From assembly GCF_028435365.1 (NCBI RefSeq), contig NZ_JAGTJJ010000003.1, forward strand, positions 447,418 to 511,417: 64,000 nucleotides of DNA, given 5' to 3'. Position numbers and translations under genes: made by a program. Under the pieces are notes generated by a model. That model was not told where the DNA came from. It searched no databases and worked only from the letters and a program-made list of their open reading frames with translations. Below are positions 26,437-35,418 of the stretch, in pieces (the first letter of the stretch is position 1; each line of letters opens with the position of its first letter). This DNA is from Polyangium jinanense (GTDB lineage: Bacteria > Myxococcota > Polyangia > Polyangiales > Polyangiaceae).

Positions 26437-27702
26437 ATGCGCGAGACGAAGCTGCGCGCCCCGTTCGAGACTTCACGTGTCCTCGTCATGATCCTGGCGG
26501 GTGGAGAGGGCCGGAGGCTCGGTCCTCTCACCTCGGATCGTGCCAAGCCGGCGGTTCCGTTCGGCGGGCGCTACCGGATCATCGACATCGTCCTCTCGAA
26601 CTTCGTCAACTCGGGGCTGCACAAGATCAAGATCCTGACGCAGTACAAGAGCGCGTCGCTCGACGAACACATCGCGCGTGCGTGGCGCTTGTCGCCGATG
26701 CTCGACAACTTCATCGAGACGATCCCGGCGCAGCAGCGCACCGGCAAGAGCTGGTTCAAGGGCTCGGCCGACGCCGTCTACCAGACCCAGCACGTCATCA
26801 CGGACGAGTCGCCCACGCACGTCTGCATCTTCGGCGGCGACCACGTCTACAAGATGGACATGCGCCAGATGCTCGACGAGCACCTCGAGCGCTCTGCCGA
26901 GGTCACGGTCGCGGCCATCCCCGTCCCGCGCAAGGAGGCCACGCAGTTCGGCGTGATCGAGGCCGACGCGAGCGGCCGCATCATCGCCTTCCACGAGAAG
27001 GTCCCCGATCCGCCGCCGATGCCCGGCCACCCCGATCTCGCCCTCGCCTCGATGGGCAACTACATCTTCAACACGGGCCACCTGCTCGACGCGCTCGAAC
27101 AGGACGCGAAGAACGAGCAGAGCGCGCACGACTTCGGCCGCGACATCATCCCGTACATGGTCAAGAACGGCAGGCGCGCGTTCGTCTACGATTTCCAGAC
27201 GAACCGCGTTCCCGGCGAGGACGAGGGCTCGAACGCCTACTGGCGCGACATCGGCACGATCGACGCCTACTGGGCCGCGCAGATGGATCTCATCAGCGTG
27301 CAGCCCGCCTTCAACCTCTACAACCAGCGCTGGCCGATCCGCACCGCGATGAGCCACGATCCGCCGGCCAAGTTCGTCTTCCGCGACGAGTGGAACGCGC
27401 GCGTCGGCATCGCGACCGAGAGCCTCGTCTCGCTCGGCTGCATCATCTCCGGCGGCCGCATCCATCGGAGCGTCCTTTCGAACCGCTGCCGCGTGAACTC
27501 CTTCAGCCATGTCGAGGAGAGCGTGCTTTTCGAGAATGTCGTGATCGGGAGGCATGCCAAGATCCGCCGCGCGATCATCGACAAGGACGTCGAGGTCCCC
27601 TCGGGGGCCGAGATCGGCTACAACCTCGAGGAAGACAGGAAGCGCTGGTACGTGAGCGAGGGCGGCATCGTCGTCATCCCCAAGCGCGCCAAGATCGGCT
27701 GA
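26437..27702 (+). CDS. glgC: Glucose-1-phosphate adenylyltransferase
   Basis: The product is 421 aa. The nucleotidyltransferase signature LAGGEGRRLGPLTSDRAKP starts at residue 20, followed by the sugar-phosphate binding segments FGVIEAD and SMGNYIFN, and a C-terminal left-handed beta-helix with hexapeptide repeats. ADP-glucose made by this enzyme feeds glycogen synthesis. No glgA or glgB is next to it. A PPP-type phosphatase gene follows after nine bases and is probably in the same transcript. Confidence 0.92.
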   Translation: MRETKLRAPFETSRVLVMILAGGEGRRLGPLTSDRAKPAVPFGGRYRIIDIVLSNFVNSGLHKIKILTQYKSASLDEHIARAWRLSPMLDNFIETIPAQQRTGKSWFKGSADAVYQTQHVITDESPTHVCIFGGDHVYKMDMRQMLDEHLERSAEVTVAAIPVPRKEATQFGVIEADASGRIIAFHEKVPDPPPMPGHPDLALASMGNYIFNTGHLLDALEQDAKNEQSAHDFGRDIIPYMVKNGRRAFVYDFQTNRVPGEDEGSNAYWRDIGTIDAYWAAQMDLISVQPAFNLYNQRWPIRTAMSHDPPAKFVFRDEWNARVGIATESLVSLGCIISGGRIHRSVLSNRCRVNSFSHVEESVLFENVVIGRHAKIRRAIIDKDVEVPSGAEIGYNLEEDRKRWYVSEGGIVVIPKRAKIG

Positions 27703-27711
27703 GCGGGAGTG

Positions 27712-28401
27712 ATGGGTCGAACGGTCGTGGTCGGCGACCTGCACGGATGCAGGTACGAGCTCGAGGATCTGCTAGGCCACATTGGGTTCGGCGCGGGCGA
27801 TCAGCTGGTCTCCGTGGGGGACCTCGTCGTGCGTGGTCCCGATCCCGCGGGCACGATCGATCTGCTGCGCAAGCTCCAGGCGCGCGTCGTGCGTGGCAAC
27901 CACGAGGATCGGCTCCTGCGCTACCGGCAGATGCCTCCGAGCATCGTGCCGCAACTCGGAAGCCTGCAGCGCGAGGTCGTGCGCGCCCTGCGCCGCAAGC
28001 ACTGGGAGTTCCTCGCCTCGCTGCCGCTCTGGCTCGACCTGCCGGAGCACGGCCTGCGCGTCGTGCACGCGGGCGTCGATCCCGCGCTGCCGATCGAGCG
28101 CCAGAGCCCGCGTACGCTCATGTACGTGCGTTCGCTCAACGTGAGCGGCGTGCCCGAGGAGCGGCGCGGCTCGACCCTGTGGGGCGAGCGGTACGTGGGA
28201 CCGCCGCATCTCGTCTTCGGGCACAACGCTCTCGAGCTCCCGCAGATCCACCGTGACGCGACGGGCATCGACACGGGCTGCGTGTACGGCGGCCGCCTCA
28301 CGGCGATGGTGCTGCGCGCGGGTGAACACCCGCCTCCGCCCGAGGATCGGATGAGCGTCCTCGTGAGCGTGAAGGCGCGAAGGACCTACTACCCGCGCTG
28401 A
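27712..28401 (+). CDS. PPP-family metallophosphatase
   Basis: The product is 229 aa. The metal-binding series is complete: GDLHG, GDLVVRGP, GNHE, VVHAG and FGHNAL. This is the calcineurin-like PPP group that includes bacterial protein phosphatases (PrpA/B) and diadenosine tetraphosphatase ApaH. The length and the GDLVVRGPDP segment fit the Ser/Thr phosphatase 1 or Ap4A-hydrolase branches, which I cannot separate by eye. The ATG at 27712 directly follows an alternative GTG at 27709. Its link to glgC is only positional. Confidence 0.82.
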   Translation: MGRTVVVGDLHGCRYELEDLLGHIGFGAGDQLVSVGDLVVRGPDPAGTIDLLRKLQARVVRGNHEDRLLRYRQMPPSIVPQLGSLQREVVRALRRKHWEFLASLPLWLDLPEHGLRVVHAGVDPALPIERQSPRTLMYVRSLNVSGVPEERRGSTLWGERYVGPPHLVFGHNALELPQIHRDATGIDTGCVYGGRLTAMVLRAGEHPPPPEDRMSVLVSVKARRTYYPR

Positions 28402-28457
28402 ACGAGCGATCGCACGGCTCTCGCCAACGGCGCGCGTTTCCGGCTACCCTCAGGCCC

Positions 28458-29360
28458 ATGCGCTCCGTCTGGCCTCGCCTCGCAGCGACGCTCGCCCTCA
28501 CGGCTGCTTGCCATTCTGCGTTCGTCGTCGCGACGCCCTCCCTTGCGTTCGCGCAAGCTGCTCCCAAGGGCGACAAGGCCAGCGTCACTTCGCTCATCCA
28601 GCGCGGCAGTGCGCTCTTCGACGACGCCGAGTACGAAGAGTCGATCCAGACGCTCTCCGCCGCGCTCCTCCGCCCCGGCACGAGCAAGCAGGAGAAGATC
28701 GAGATCTACCGCCTGCTCGCCTACAACTACATCGTGCTCAAGCGCGTGGACGAGGCGGACGCCGCCGTGCGCGGGCTGCTCGTGCTCGACGAGACGTACA
28801 CCTTGCCGCCGACCGAATCGCCGCGCTTCAAGGACTTCTTCAAGACGACGCGCGAGAAGTGGGAGGCCGAGGGCAAGCCGGGCCGCGAGACGATCGACTC
28901 GCCCGCGGCCGAAAAGCCGATCCGCATCATGCACACCTCGCCCGCGCAGGTGCCGCCGGGGACCTTGATCAAGCTCACGGGTCGCGTCGAGGATCCGGAC
29001 GGCCGCGTGCGTGCGATGCAGCTCGCGTATCGCACGGGCGCCGATGGCAAGTTCGTCCTCGTGCCCGCGAGCTACACGCTCGGCGAGTTCCGCGCGCAGA
29101 TCCCGAGCGACGCGGTCAAACCCCCGCTCGTCGAGTACTACCTGCAAGCGATCGACAAGGGCGGGTTGCCGCTCACCTCGCGTGGTGATGCCGCGACGCC
29201 GCTGCGCATCGCCGTGCCTGCGGCGCAAAAGGGCGGCGTCTTGTCGAGCCCGTGGTTCTGGGTGCCTGTCGGCCTCGCGGTCGTGGGCGGCGGCGTGGCC
29301 GCGACGTACTTCCTCCTCAACCAGCGGACCTCGACCGTGACGATTCGCGTGACGGAGTAG
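28458..29360 (+). CDS. Exported TPR protein with C-terminal membrane span
   Basis: The product is 300 aa. A signal peptide ends at LAFAQA. Residues 45-115 are TPR-like (LIQRGSALFDDAEYEESIQTLSAAL). A beta-rich domain (about 145-245, LIKLTGRVEDPDGRVRAMQLAY) resembles a fibronectin-like or Ig-like fold. A membrane span near the end (FWVPVGLAVVGGGVAATYFLL) leaves a short tail. Similar proteins recur in myxobacteria with unknown role, probably an envelope scaffold. Confidence 0.72.
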   Translation: MRSVWPRLAATLALTAACHSAFVVATPSLAFAQAAPKGDKASVTSLIQRGSALFDDAEYEESIQTLSAALLRPGTSKQEKIEIYRLLAYNYIVLKRVDEADAAVRGLLVLDETYTLPPTESPRFKDFFKTTREKWEAEGKPGRETIDSPAAEKPIRIMHTSPAQVPPGTLIKLTGRVEDPDGRVRAMQLAYRTGADGKFVLVPASYTLGEFRAQIPSDAVKPPLVEYYLQAIDKGGLPLTSRGDAATPLRIAVPAAQKGGVLSSPWFWVPVGLAVVGGGVAATYFLLNQRTSTVTIRVTE

Positions 29361-29412
29361 CCGATCTCGGGTGGCCCGAAGGCCCGATCCGCGCCAAAAC
29401 CTCGTCTTCAAA

Positions 29413-30309
29413 ATGACCGAGCCCGTTTATCCGTTCGTCGCCGTCGACGTCCCTCGTGATCGAGCCGAAGAGCTCGGCGCACACCTCTTCGATCTCGGCG
29501 CCATGGGCGTCGAGGAGCGCGACGAGCAGACGCTCGCGAAAGGCGCGGGCTCCGGCAAGGTGACCCTCGTCGCGAGTTTCTCCACGCGCGAAGAAGCCGA
29601 CCAGGCGATCGCGGCGCTCGTCGAGGAGGACCCCTCGCTCGCGCCGCGCATCGAGGAGATCGTGGGCGACGCCTGGCGCGACGCCTGGAAGCAGCACTTC
29701 GAGCCGTTCCAGTTCACGTCCGACATCGTCGTCGTGCCGCCTTGGGTCGCCTACGAGAAGAAGCGCGCGGACGAGCACGTGCTCGAGCTCGAACCGGGCC
29801 GCGCCTTCGGCACGGGCCTGCATGCGACGACCGCGCTCGTCGCCGAGATGCTTCACGATCGTAAGAGCTCGCTGCCCGGCGTGCGTGTGCTCGACGTCGG
29901 CACGGGCAGCGGGATCCTCGCGCTCGTCGCGCTGATCTACGGCGCCGCGAGCGCGCTCGCGATCGACAACGACCCCGAGGTCATCGACGTCGTGCGCGAG
30001 AACGCCGAGCGCAACGGCCTCGCCGATCGCGTCGTCGTTCGCGAGCAGACGATCGAGCACGTGACGGAAACGTTCCCCGTGGTGCTCGCGAACATCGAGA
30101 CGCGCGTGCTGCGTCCGATCGCGGAGGATTTGACGCGCGCGGTTGCTCCTTCGGGGCTTCTGATCCTCTCGGGCATCCTCGCGGCCGAGCACGACGAGAT
30201 CGTCGCGCGGTACACCTCGCTCGCGCGCCCGCTGCGCTACCTCGAGACGCGACGCCGCGGTGACGGCACGGGCGACGACTGGGTCGCGATCGCGTTCGCT
30301 GCGTCATGA
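29413..30309 (+). CDS. prmA: Ribosomal protein L11 methyltransferase
   Basis: The product is 298 aa. The N-terminal L11-recognition domain is followed by the SAM-binding domain with VLDVGTGSGILALVAL, the acidic AIDNDPEV and the LANIETRVLRPI segment, plus the preceding GRAFGTGLHATT, which is the PrmA hallmark. It trimethylates L11. The ATG at 29413 gives the standard N-terminus; a GTG 14 codons earlier is possible. Its stop overlaps the rsmE start by ATGA. Confidence 0.9.
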   Translation: MTEPVYPFVAVDVPRDRAEELGAHLFDLGAMGVEERDEQTLAKGAGSGKVTLVASFSTREEADQAIAALVEEDPSLAPRIEEIVGDAWRDAWKQHFEPFQFTSDIVVVPPWVAYEKKRADEHVLELEPGRAFGTGLHATTALVAEMLHDRKSSLPGVRVLDVGTGSGILALVALIYGAASALAIDNDPEVIDVVRENAERNGLADRVVVREQTIEHVTETFPVVLANIETRVLRPIAEDLTRAVAPSGLLILSGILAAEHDEIVARYTSLARPLRYLETRRRGDGTGDDWVAIAFAAS

Positions 30310-31034
30310 GGGGCCCGCTGCGTGTCCCCGTCGCCCGCGTCGAGGCGGGGTCTTCGATCCTCGACGAGGACGCCTCCCGCTACGTCGCGCGCGTCCATCG
30401 CAAGCGCCTCGGCGATCGCGTGGTGCTCTTCGATCCCGATCGCGCGATCGAGGCCGACGCCGAGATCACCGCGATCGATCGTGCGAGCGTCTCCGTCGTC
30501 GTCGAGGAGCCCCGCGCGGCCACGTTCCTGCCCGCGCGCCGCGTGACGCTCCTCCAGGCCACGTGCAAGAGCGACAAGTTCGACGCGATCGTCCGTGACG
30601 CGACCGAGCTCGGCGCGAGCCGCGTGGTCCCGATCGTCGCCGAGCGATCCGTGGGCCGCCCCGCAGACGGCCGCGCTGCGCGGTGGCGCCGCATCGCGGT
30701 CGAGGCCGCGCGGCAATGTGGGCGCGGCGACGCGCCGGCGATCTCGTCGCCGATGGAGCTCATCGAGGCCGTGCAGCTCTTCGCCTCGGGTGAGGGCGTC
30801 CATGGTTTCTGCCTGGATCCCGTGGCCGACGCGCCGCTCGGTCCGGCGATTCGGCGCCTCGGCCAGGAGGTCGAGCTCGCGTTCGTCGTGGGCCCCGAGG
30901 GGGGTTTGTCGCCGGCCGAGATCGAGGCGTGCACCTCGGCCGGCCTCTCGCGCGTCTCGTTCGGCCCGCTCACGCTCCGCGCCGAGACGGTATGCGCGGC
31001 GGTGCTCGGCGGCGTGGTGCTCCTCTCGCGATAA
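30306..31034 (+). CDS. rsmE: 16S rRNA (uracil-1498-N3)-methyltransferase
   Basis: The product is 242 aa with the SPOUT-fold pattern of RsmE: an N-terminal PUA-like domain, LLQATCKSDKFDAIVRDATELG, and the trefoil-knot SAM site FVVGPEGGLSPAEIE followed by SFGPLTLRAETV. It methylates U1498 of 16S rRNA. Translational coupling to prmA is shown by the four-base overlap. The prmA-rsmE order is common in bacteria. Confidence 0.93.
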   Translation: MRGPLRVPVARVEAGSSILDEDASRYVARVHRKRLGDRVVLFDPDRAIEADAEITAIDRASVSVVVEEPRAATFLPARRVTLLQATCKSDKFDAIVRDATELGASRVVPIVAERSVGRPADGRAARWRRIAVEAARQCGRGDAPAISSPMELIEAVQLFASGEGVHGFCLDPVADAPLGPAIRRLGQEVELAFVVGPEGGLSPAEIEACTSAGLSRVSFGPLTLRAETVCAAVLGGVVLLSR

Positions 31035-31049
31035 CGCCTCGCGCCGGGC

Positions 31050-31106
31050 ACAAACGCCGGGGACAAACGCGGGCCGCGGACAAACCCCGCATCGGACTTG
31101 ACAAAC
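31050..31106 (+). promoter_or_regulatory. ACAAAC direct repeats and -35-like box
   Basis: ACAAAC occurs at 31050, 31063, 31080 and 31101, in the short gap between rsmE and the histidine kinase gene. The last copy is part of TTGACA (31098-31103), a consensus -35, although only a poor -10 (TCACCT) lies 17 bases later. Repeats of this kind suggest binding of a multimeric regulator or an activator-dependent promoter. Confidence 0.35.
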
Positions 31107-31132
31107 CCGGGCGCCCGGCATCACCTTCCGGC

Positions 31133-32680
31133 GTGTCTTTCCTCGACGACGTGCGCCGCTGTCTCGACCGCCCGGAGGGCTCCTCGTGGGCGCTCTCGGG
31201 CCTCGGCGCGCATCGAAAGACGCTGCTCGACGCGCTCGAAGCCCTGGAAGCGCGCGGCGAGCCCGAGGAGAAAATCGAGCGTTTGCACGACGTCTGGTCC
31301 GACAAGCTCGGGGCGTTCGTCCAGGAAATGCAGCGATTGCTGGAAGGCGGCCTCGCGTTCGGCGCGAATGCTACGGAGCTGCATGCGCTCGTCGATGTCG
31401 CCCTCCGCCGCCGGCTCGGTTTGTCCGACTCGGCCGGCTCGCGCATCCGCGATCGCGAGCTCGATCGCCTCTCCAGCGAGGTCCTTTTTTCCATCCAGCG
31501 CCCCGAGCGCACCCCGAACCTCTGGCCCGAGCGGTATGCGCTCGAAGTGCGCGCATTGCGGCGCGCCGAGAGCGAGACGCTCCTCACGCCCATTGGCCGG
31601 CTCGTCCTCGGCTTGCCCGAGCGTGATGCCGTCCGCTGGCTGCTCGCCGTCGAGGTCGCGCAATCGCGCGGGCCTTCGGATCCTTGGCGATTGTCGCGCG
31701 GGGCCGCGGCGCGCCTCGTCGCGGCCCGCAGGCTCCGCGTCTTCTGGTATGGCAGCGAAGTGGCCGCGCATCCGCAATCGCTCGATCGCCTCGCCGCGCT
31801 CGGCCTCCTTTCGTTCGAGGACGAGGCCGAGGAGGCGCTCACCACCTACGAGCTCACCGAAAATGGCGCCGAGCTGCTTGCAGAGGTCGCCTCGGGCGAT
31901 ACGCCGATGGTCCTCCTCGCGGGCGCGCTCATTCAAGATGAGACGGCCGCCGTCCTCGGCCGCATTCGCGCCGCCACCGCATTGATCCAGCGCGAGAGCG
32001 CTGCATTCGCCATGACCCGACACGCGCGCATGGTCGCGCACGAGATTCGCAATGCCCTGGTCCCCGTGCGCGAGGCCATCGATGACCTCTTCGCCTCGCT
32101 CCAGCGCGACGGCCGCGGCACGCTCGTCGATCGGCACGGCGCCACCATCACGGGCGGCGTCGATCGCATCTTCCGGTTCATGACCGAAATGGCGCAGGTC
32201 GTCGAGCGCGCCGGCCCTCCGCCCGAACCTTTCGACATCGCGGCGGCCATCGAGGACGCGCTCGCCGCCCTCGCCGAGGAGCTCGGCCGCGTGGCTTTTT
32301 TCGACCGGCCCCGCTTCCTCCCGCATGTTCGTGGCCGCCGCGATCGGTTCGTCCTGGCCATCGTCGATTTGCTCCGCAATGCGGCGCGCGCCCGCGACGA
32401 CCGTCCGGCCGAGATTCGTGTGGCCGCCGCGCTCGACGGAGGCGGCGCCATCGTCGTCACCGTCGACGACGACGGCCCGGGCGTCCCGCCCGAGTATCGC
32501 AAGGCGATTTTTGCGCCCGGGTTTTCCTTGCGTCCCGGGGGGACGGGGCAGGGGCTTGCGCTCGTGCGCGAGGTCGCGCGCGCGGAGCTCGGCGGCGAGG
32601 CGCATTGCGAGGAGAGCCCGCTCGGCGGCGCTCGATTCGTCCTCCGCCTGCCCGTGGATGCCGGAAGGAGCGCCGCGTGA
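31133..32680 (+). CDS. Soluble sensor histidine kinase
   Basis: The product is about 515 aa from a GTG at 31133; no clear Shine-Dalgarno is visible, so the start is approximate. The N-terminal 285 residues are a non-membrane helical region with a winged-helix-like part around residues 150-250 and no known sensor domain. The phosphoacceptor His303 lies in MVAHEIRNALVPVREA. The ATP-binding domain shows the N-box (VDLLRNAARARD), the G1 box (VDDDGPGVP) and the G2 box (GGTGQGLALVREV). There is no transmembrane span, so it senses a cytoplasmic signal. Its stop overlaps the GTG of the response regulator by GTGA, and the two proteins are almost certainly a cognate pair. Confidence 0.87.
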   Translation: MSFLDDVRRCLDRPEGSSWALSGLGAHRKTLLDALEALEARGEPEEKIERLHDVWSDKLGAFVQEMQRLLEGGLAFGANATELHALVDVALRRRLGLSDSAGSRIRDRELDRLSSEVLFSIQRPERTPNLWPERYALEVRALRRAESETLLTPIGRLVLGLPERDAVRWLLAVEVAQSRGPSDPWRLSRGAAARLVAARRLRVFWYGSEVAAHPQSLDRLAALGLLSFEDEAEEALTTYELTENGAELLAEVASGDTPMVLLAGALIQDETAAVLGRIRAATALIQRESAAFAMTRHARMVAHEIRNALVPVREAIDDLFASLQRDGRGTLVDRHGATITGGVDRIFRFMTEMAQVVERAGPPPEPFDIAAAIEDALAALAEELGRVAFFDRPRFLPHVRGRRDRFVLAIVDLLRNAARARDDRPAEIRVAAALDGGGAIVVTVDDDGPGVPPEYRKAIFAPGFSLRPGGTGQGLALVREVARAELGGEAHCEESPLGGARFVLRLPVDAGRSAA

Positions 32681-33609
32681 GACCGATGGGCCGCATCTTG
32701 ATCATCGACGACGATCCGAGCTTTTTGCAGCTCTATCGCGCGCGGCTCGGCGCCGAGGGATATCTCGTCGAGACTGCGGACGAGATCGAAAAAGCGCTCG
32801 TGCGGCTCGATCAGGGCGGCTGGGACGTCGTGCTCGTCGATCAGAAGCTCGACGGCAAGACGGGCCCGGACACCGGCCTCGACCTCGTCTCCGAGGTTTC
32901 CCGACGCGCGCCGCTCGCGAAGACCATCCTCGTCACGGGGTATGCCACGGAGGCCGCGGTCACGCGGGCCTTTCAGGACGGCGCCTACGATTACCTCGAA
33001 AAAGGCCCGATCTTTCGCGTCCTCTTGCTCGCAAAACTTCGCAATGCGCTCGAGGCCGTGCGGGCGCACCATTTCGGCGAGCTTTCCTCGGACGAGGCCG
33101 AGGCGGCGATTCGCGACACCTGGGCCGCGGCCGAGAGCGAGACGGATCCGAACCGCAAGGGCAAGCTGCTCGAAGACCTGATGGTCCTCGTCTTCAAGAC
33201 GATCCCTGGCTTTCGCCACGCCTCGGCTCGGCGCCGCAACGAGGAGGAGGAGATCGACCTCGTCATTCGCAACGAATCCACCGATCCCTTCTGGGTGAAC
33301 GAACGCACCTCGTACATCCTCGCCGAATGCAAGAACTGGACGCGGCCCGCCGGCGCCACGGAGATCCGGAGCTTCTTGTGGAAGCTCTCGCGCAAGTTCA
33401 ATCGCTCGCGCCTCGGCCTTTTCATTGCGCCGGGCGGTTTTTCCGCGCCCCTGCGCAGCGATCTGCACGGCGAGCGCCGGGACGATTACCTCGTTCTGCT
33501 CGTCGGAAAGGCCGACCTCCGGGAGCTCGTCCTCGCGCCGGACCGAAATGCATTCATGAAGAAATTACATGAGAGAGCCGTGCTGGAGATGCATGGCGAG
33601 GGCCGCTGA
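32677..33609 (+). CDS. Response regulator fused to PD-(D/E)XK nuclease-like domain
   Basis: The product is 310 aa. The GTG at 32677 has AAGGAG six bases upstream and overlaps the kinase stop. Residues 1-125 are a receiver domain with the acidic pocket DDD (11-13), phosphoacceptor Asp55 and Lys109. Instead of a DNA-binding or enzymatic output of a usual kind, residues 155-300 show a restriction-endonuclease-like pattern: Glu166 in a helix, Asp194 in EEIDLVIRN, then E217-C-K219 in ILAECKNW. This is the Mrr-like PD-(D/E)XK order with the Lys/Arg-rich SFLWKLSRKF helix after it. It suggests phosphorylation-controlled nucleic acid binding or cleavage. Domain assignment is by motif only. Confidence 0.8.
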   Translation: MRPMGRILIIDDDPSFLQLYRARLGAEGYLVETADEIEKALVRLDQGGWDVVLVDQKLDGKTGPDTGLDLVSEVSRRAPLAKTILVTGYATEAAVTRAFQDGAYDYLEKGPIFRVLLLAKLRNALEAVRAHHFGELSSDEAEAAIRDTWAAAESETDPNRKGKLLEDLMVLVFKTIPGFRHASARRRNEEEEIDLVIRNESTDPFWVNERTSYILAECKNWTRPAGATEIRSFLWKLSRKFNRSRLGLFIAPGGFSAPLRSDLHGERRDDYLVLLVGKADLRELVLAPDRNAFMKKLHERAVLEMHGEGR

Positions 33610-33616
33610 GAAACCG

Positions 33617-35095
33617 TCAGCGCTTGCGCGCGCCGATCAACTTTCGCAGGGCCTCAGCCAGCGTCGGGTAGGTGCGGCGTGATTGCATGTCGACGCCGAG
33701 GTCCACCATCGTCTTCGCCACGCTCGGCCGGATCCCCGAGAGCAGCCCGGTCGCGCCGACGAGCTCCACGCTGCGCATCACGTTCGAGAGGTGCTGCGCC
33801 GCCTCCGCGTCGACCGTGTCCACGCCCGTCAGGTCCAGAATCACCGCGCTCGATTGCCGGCTGACGACCTCCGTGAGCAGCCGTTCGAGCAGGATGCTCG
33901 CGCGGGCCTGATCGATCGAGCCGATGAGCGGCACCACGAGCACGCCCTGCCAGACCTCGATGATCGGGCTCGACAAACCGACGATGGCCTGCTTTTGCGA
34001 TTGGATCAGCGCGAGATGCTCTTCGAGCCGCCGCTGGTACTCCACGCGGTCGGTCACGTTCTCGGCCACCGAGTAGATACGCACCACGCGGTCGCCGAAC
34101 GTGTCACGCACCGGGATGATCGTGTTGCGCCAGTGCGACGTGACATGCGATATCTCGGAGACGAACTGCTCCCCGGAGAACGCCCGCTTCATGTCCGCCT
34201 GGAAATCCTCGCGGCCGCTGTAGAGCTCATAGAGGTTTTTCCCGACGAGCTCGCCGGGCTTGAGGCCGAGATCCTTGAGGCCATTTCCCAGGGACATCTT
34301 GCACGTCCCGTCCGCGTCCATGGCCCAGATCGCGAGGGGCAGCTCCGAGAGCGCGCGGATCAAGGCCTTGGCCTGGAAGGTCTCTTCCGTGTTCTCGTTG
34401 GCGCGAAGCGAGAATCCAACGATCGAGGTGATGTCGCCGGCTGCGTCTCGCACGGGCGTGAGACGACGTATCCAGTAGGACATGCCCTCGATGCTGTCCG
34501 AGTAGAGCTCCTCCCCTGCGAGGGCGCGCTCGGTCTCCTCCCGGGCAGTCGATCCGGGTGGATAGATCTGGAGCGCATTCATACCGACGAGCGCGCCCGG
34601 CGCGATTCCGAAGTGGGCCAGCCCCTTGCCTTCCGAGACCAGGATCGTCCCATCCTTGGCGATCGCCCAGAGGATCCCCTCGAATCGATCGAAGATCTTG
34701 CCGAGGAGCACGCTCCGAAGCGGGACAGGCTCGTCTTTCGTGAGGAGGGGAGCGAGCGGCGCTGGAATGTCCGTGCGGGGCTCCGCGGGGCCGTCCATCC
34801 GGACGCATACCCCACCGTTCCCGACCGACCATGCGGTCCAGCGTTTCGCCGTGCCCGCCGCGGAGCGCGCCGAAAACGTCGATTTTGTCGATTGCCCGCC
34901 CGCCACGGCCGCGCAGGCCGACGACACGACGCTCCGATCCGCCGCGTCGAAGAGCGCGAGCAGCGACGATGCCTCGCCAAGCTCTGCGCGGGCCGCTTCA
35001 TTTTGCGCCACCACCACGTCGCCCTCGACGAGCAACAGTGGATCCGGGCACCCCTCGAACACCCCACCGAGATGACGGTGTATGTCCCCGATCAT
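33617..35095 (-). CDS. RsbR-like PAS-PAS-STAS protein
   Basis: The product is 492 aa. After an N-terminal region with a weak PAS-like pattern, two further PAS-like segments are visible (about 145-245 and 260-355, for example GILWAIAKDGTILVSEGKGL and LAIWAMDADGTCKMSLGNGL). A short coiled linker leads to a C-terminal STAS domain (VLVVPLIGSIDQARA, ILDLTGVDTVDAEAAQHL, GATGLLSGIRPSVAKTMVDLG). The STAS pattern is that of RsbR-type stressosome subunits, not of anti-sigma antagonists. No RsbS or RsbT gene is adjacent. The gene converges with the response regulator gene, with seven bases between the stops. Confidence 0.82.
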   Translation of the reverse strand: MIGDIHRHLGGVFEGCPDPLLLVEGDVVVAQNEAARAELGEASSLLALFDAADRSVVSSACAAVAGGQSTKSTFSARSAAGTAKRWTAWSVGNGGVCVRMDGPAEPRTDIPAPLAPLLTKDEPVPLRSVLLGKIFDRFEGILWAIAKDGTILVSEGKGLAHFGIAPGALVGMNALQIYPPGSTAREETERALAGEELYSDSIEGMSYWIRRLTPVRDAAGDITSIVGFSLRANENTEETFQAKALIRALSELPLAIWAMDADGTCKMSLGNGLKDLGLKPGELVGKNLYELYSGREDFQADMKRAFSGEQFVSEISHVTSHWRNTIIPVRDTFGDRVVRIYSVAENVTDRVEYQRRLEEHLALIQSQKQAIVGLSSPIIEVWQGVLVVPLIGSIDQARASILLERLLTEVVSRQSSAVILDLTGVDTVDAEAAQHLSNVMRSVELVGATGLLSGIRPSVAKTMVDLGVDMQSRRTYPTLAEALRKLIGARKR

Positions 35096-35418
35096 GGGAT
35101 CGGCTTTAACAGAGACAGGAGAAAGGCACAACCCGAGGCGTCATCATGGCGTCCTCACACGAACATTGGTAATTTTTGCACGTGTCCGGCCTTTCGTCCC
35201 GACGATCGGGCCGTCGAGTCCTCGCGCTCGAACCGATATCGCCCCGTGCTTGCGGCGAATTTTCGTCCCGTGAGCACGATTTTGTCCCTGTTGCCATTCT
35301 GTGCCAGGGATGCGCGCCATGGAGCGGCAAGGGTGCCAGGGAGTTTTCGGCCGCCCTCGCGAAAAGCCGCGTTTCTCCGGCTGGAACGGCCCTTGCCGTG
35401 CCGGGGGTCGAGGTGCTC
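35096..35418. other. Intergenic region between divergent genes
   Basis: About 320 bases between the divergent STAS and ferritin-like genes. The + strand contains open but unconvincing frames with no recognisable product. Promoters for both genes must lie here, but I see no strong consensus boxes or hairpins. Confidence 0.5.

Noticed and set aside
27709..27711. GTG start for the phosphatase
   Set aside because: The ATG directly after it gives the same protein minus one residue and is the more likely start.
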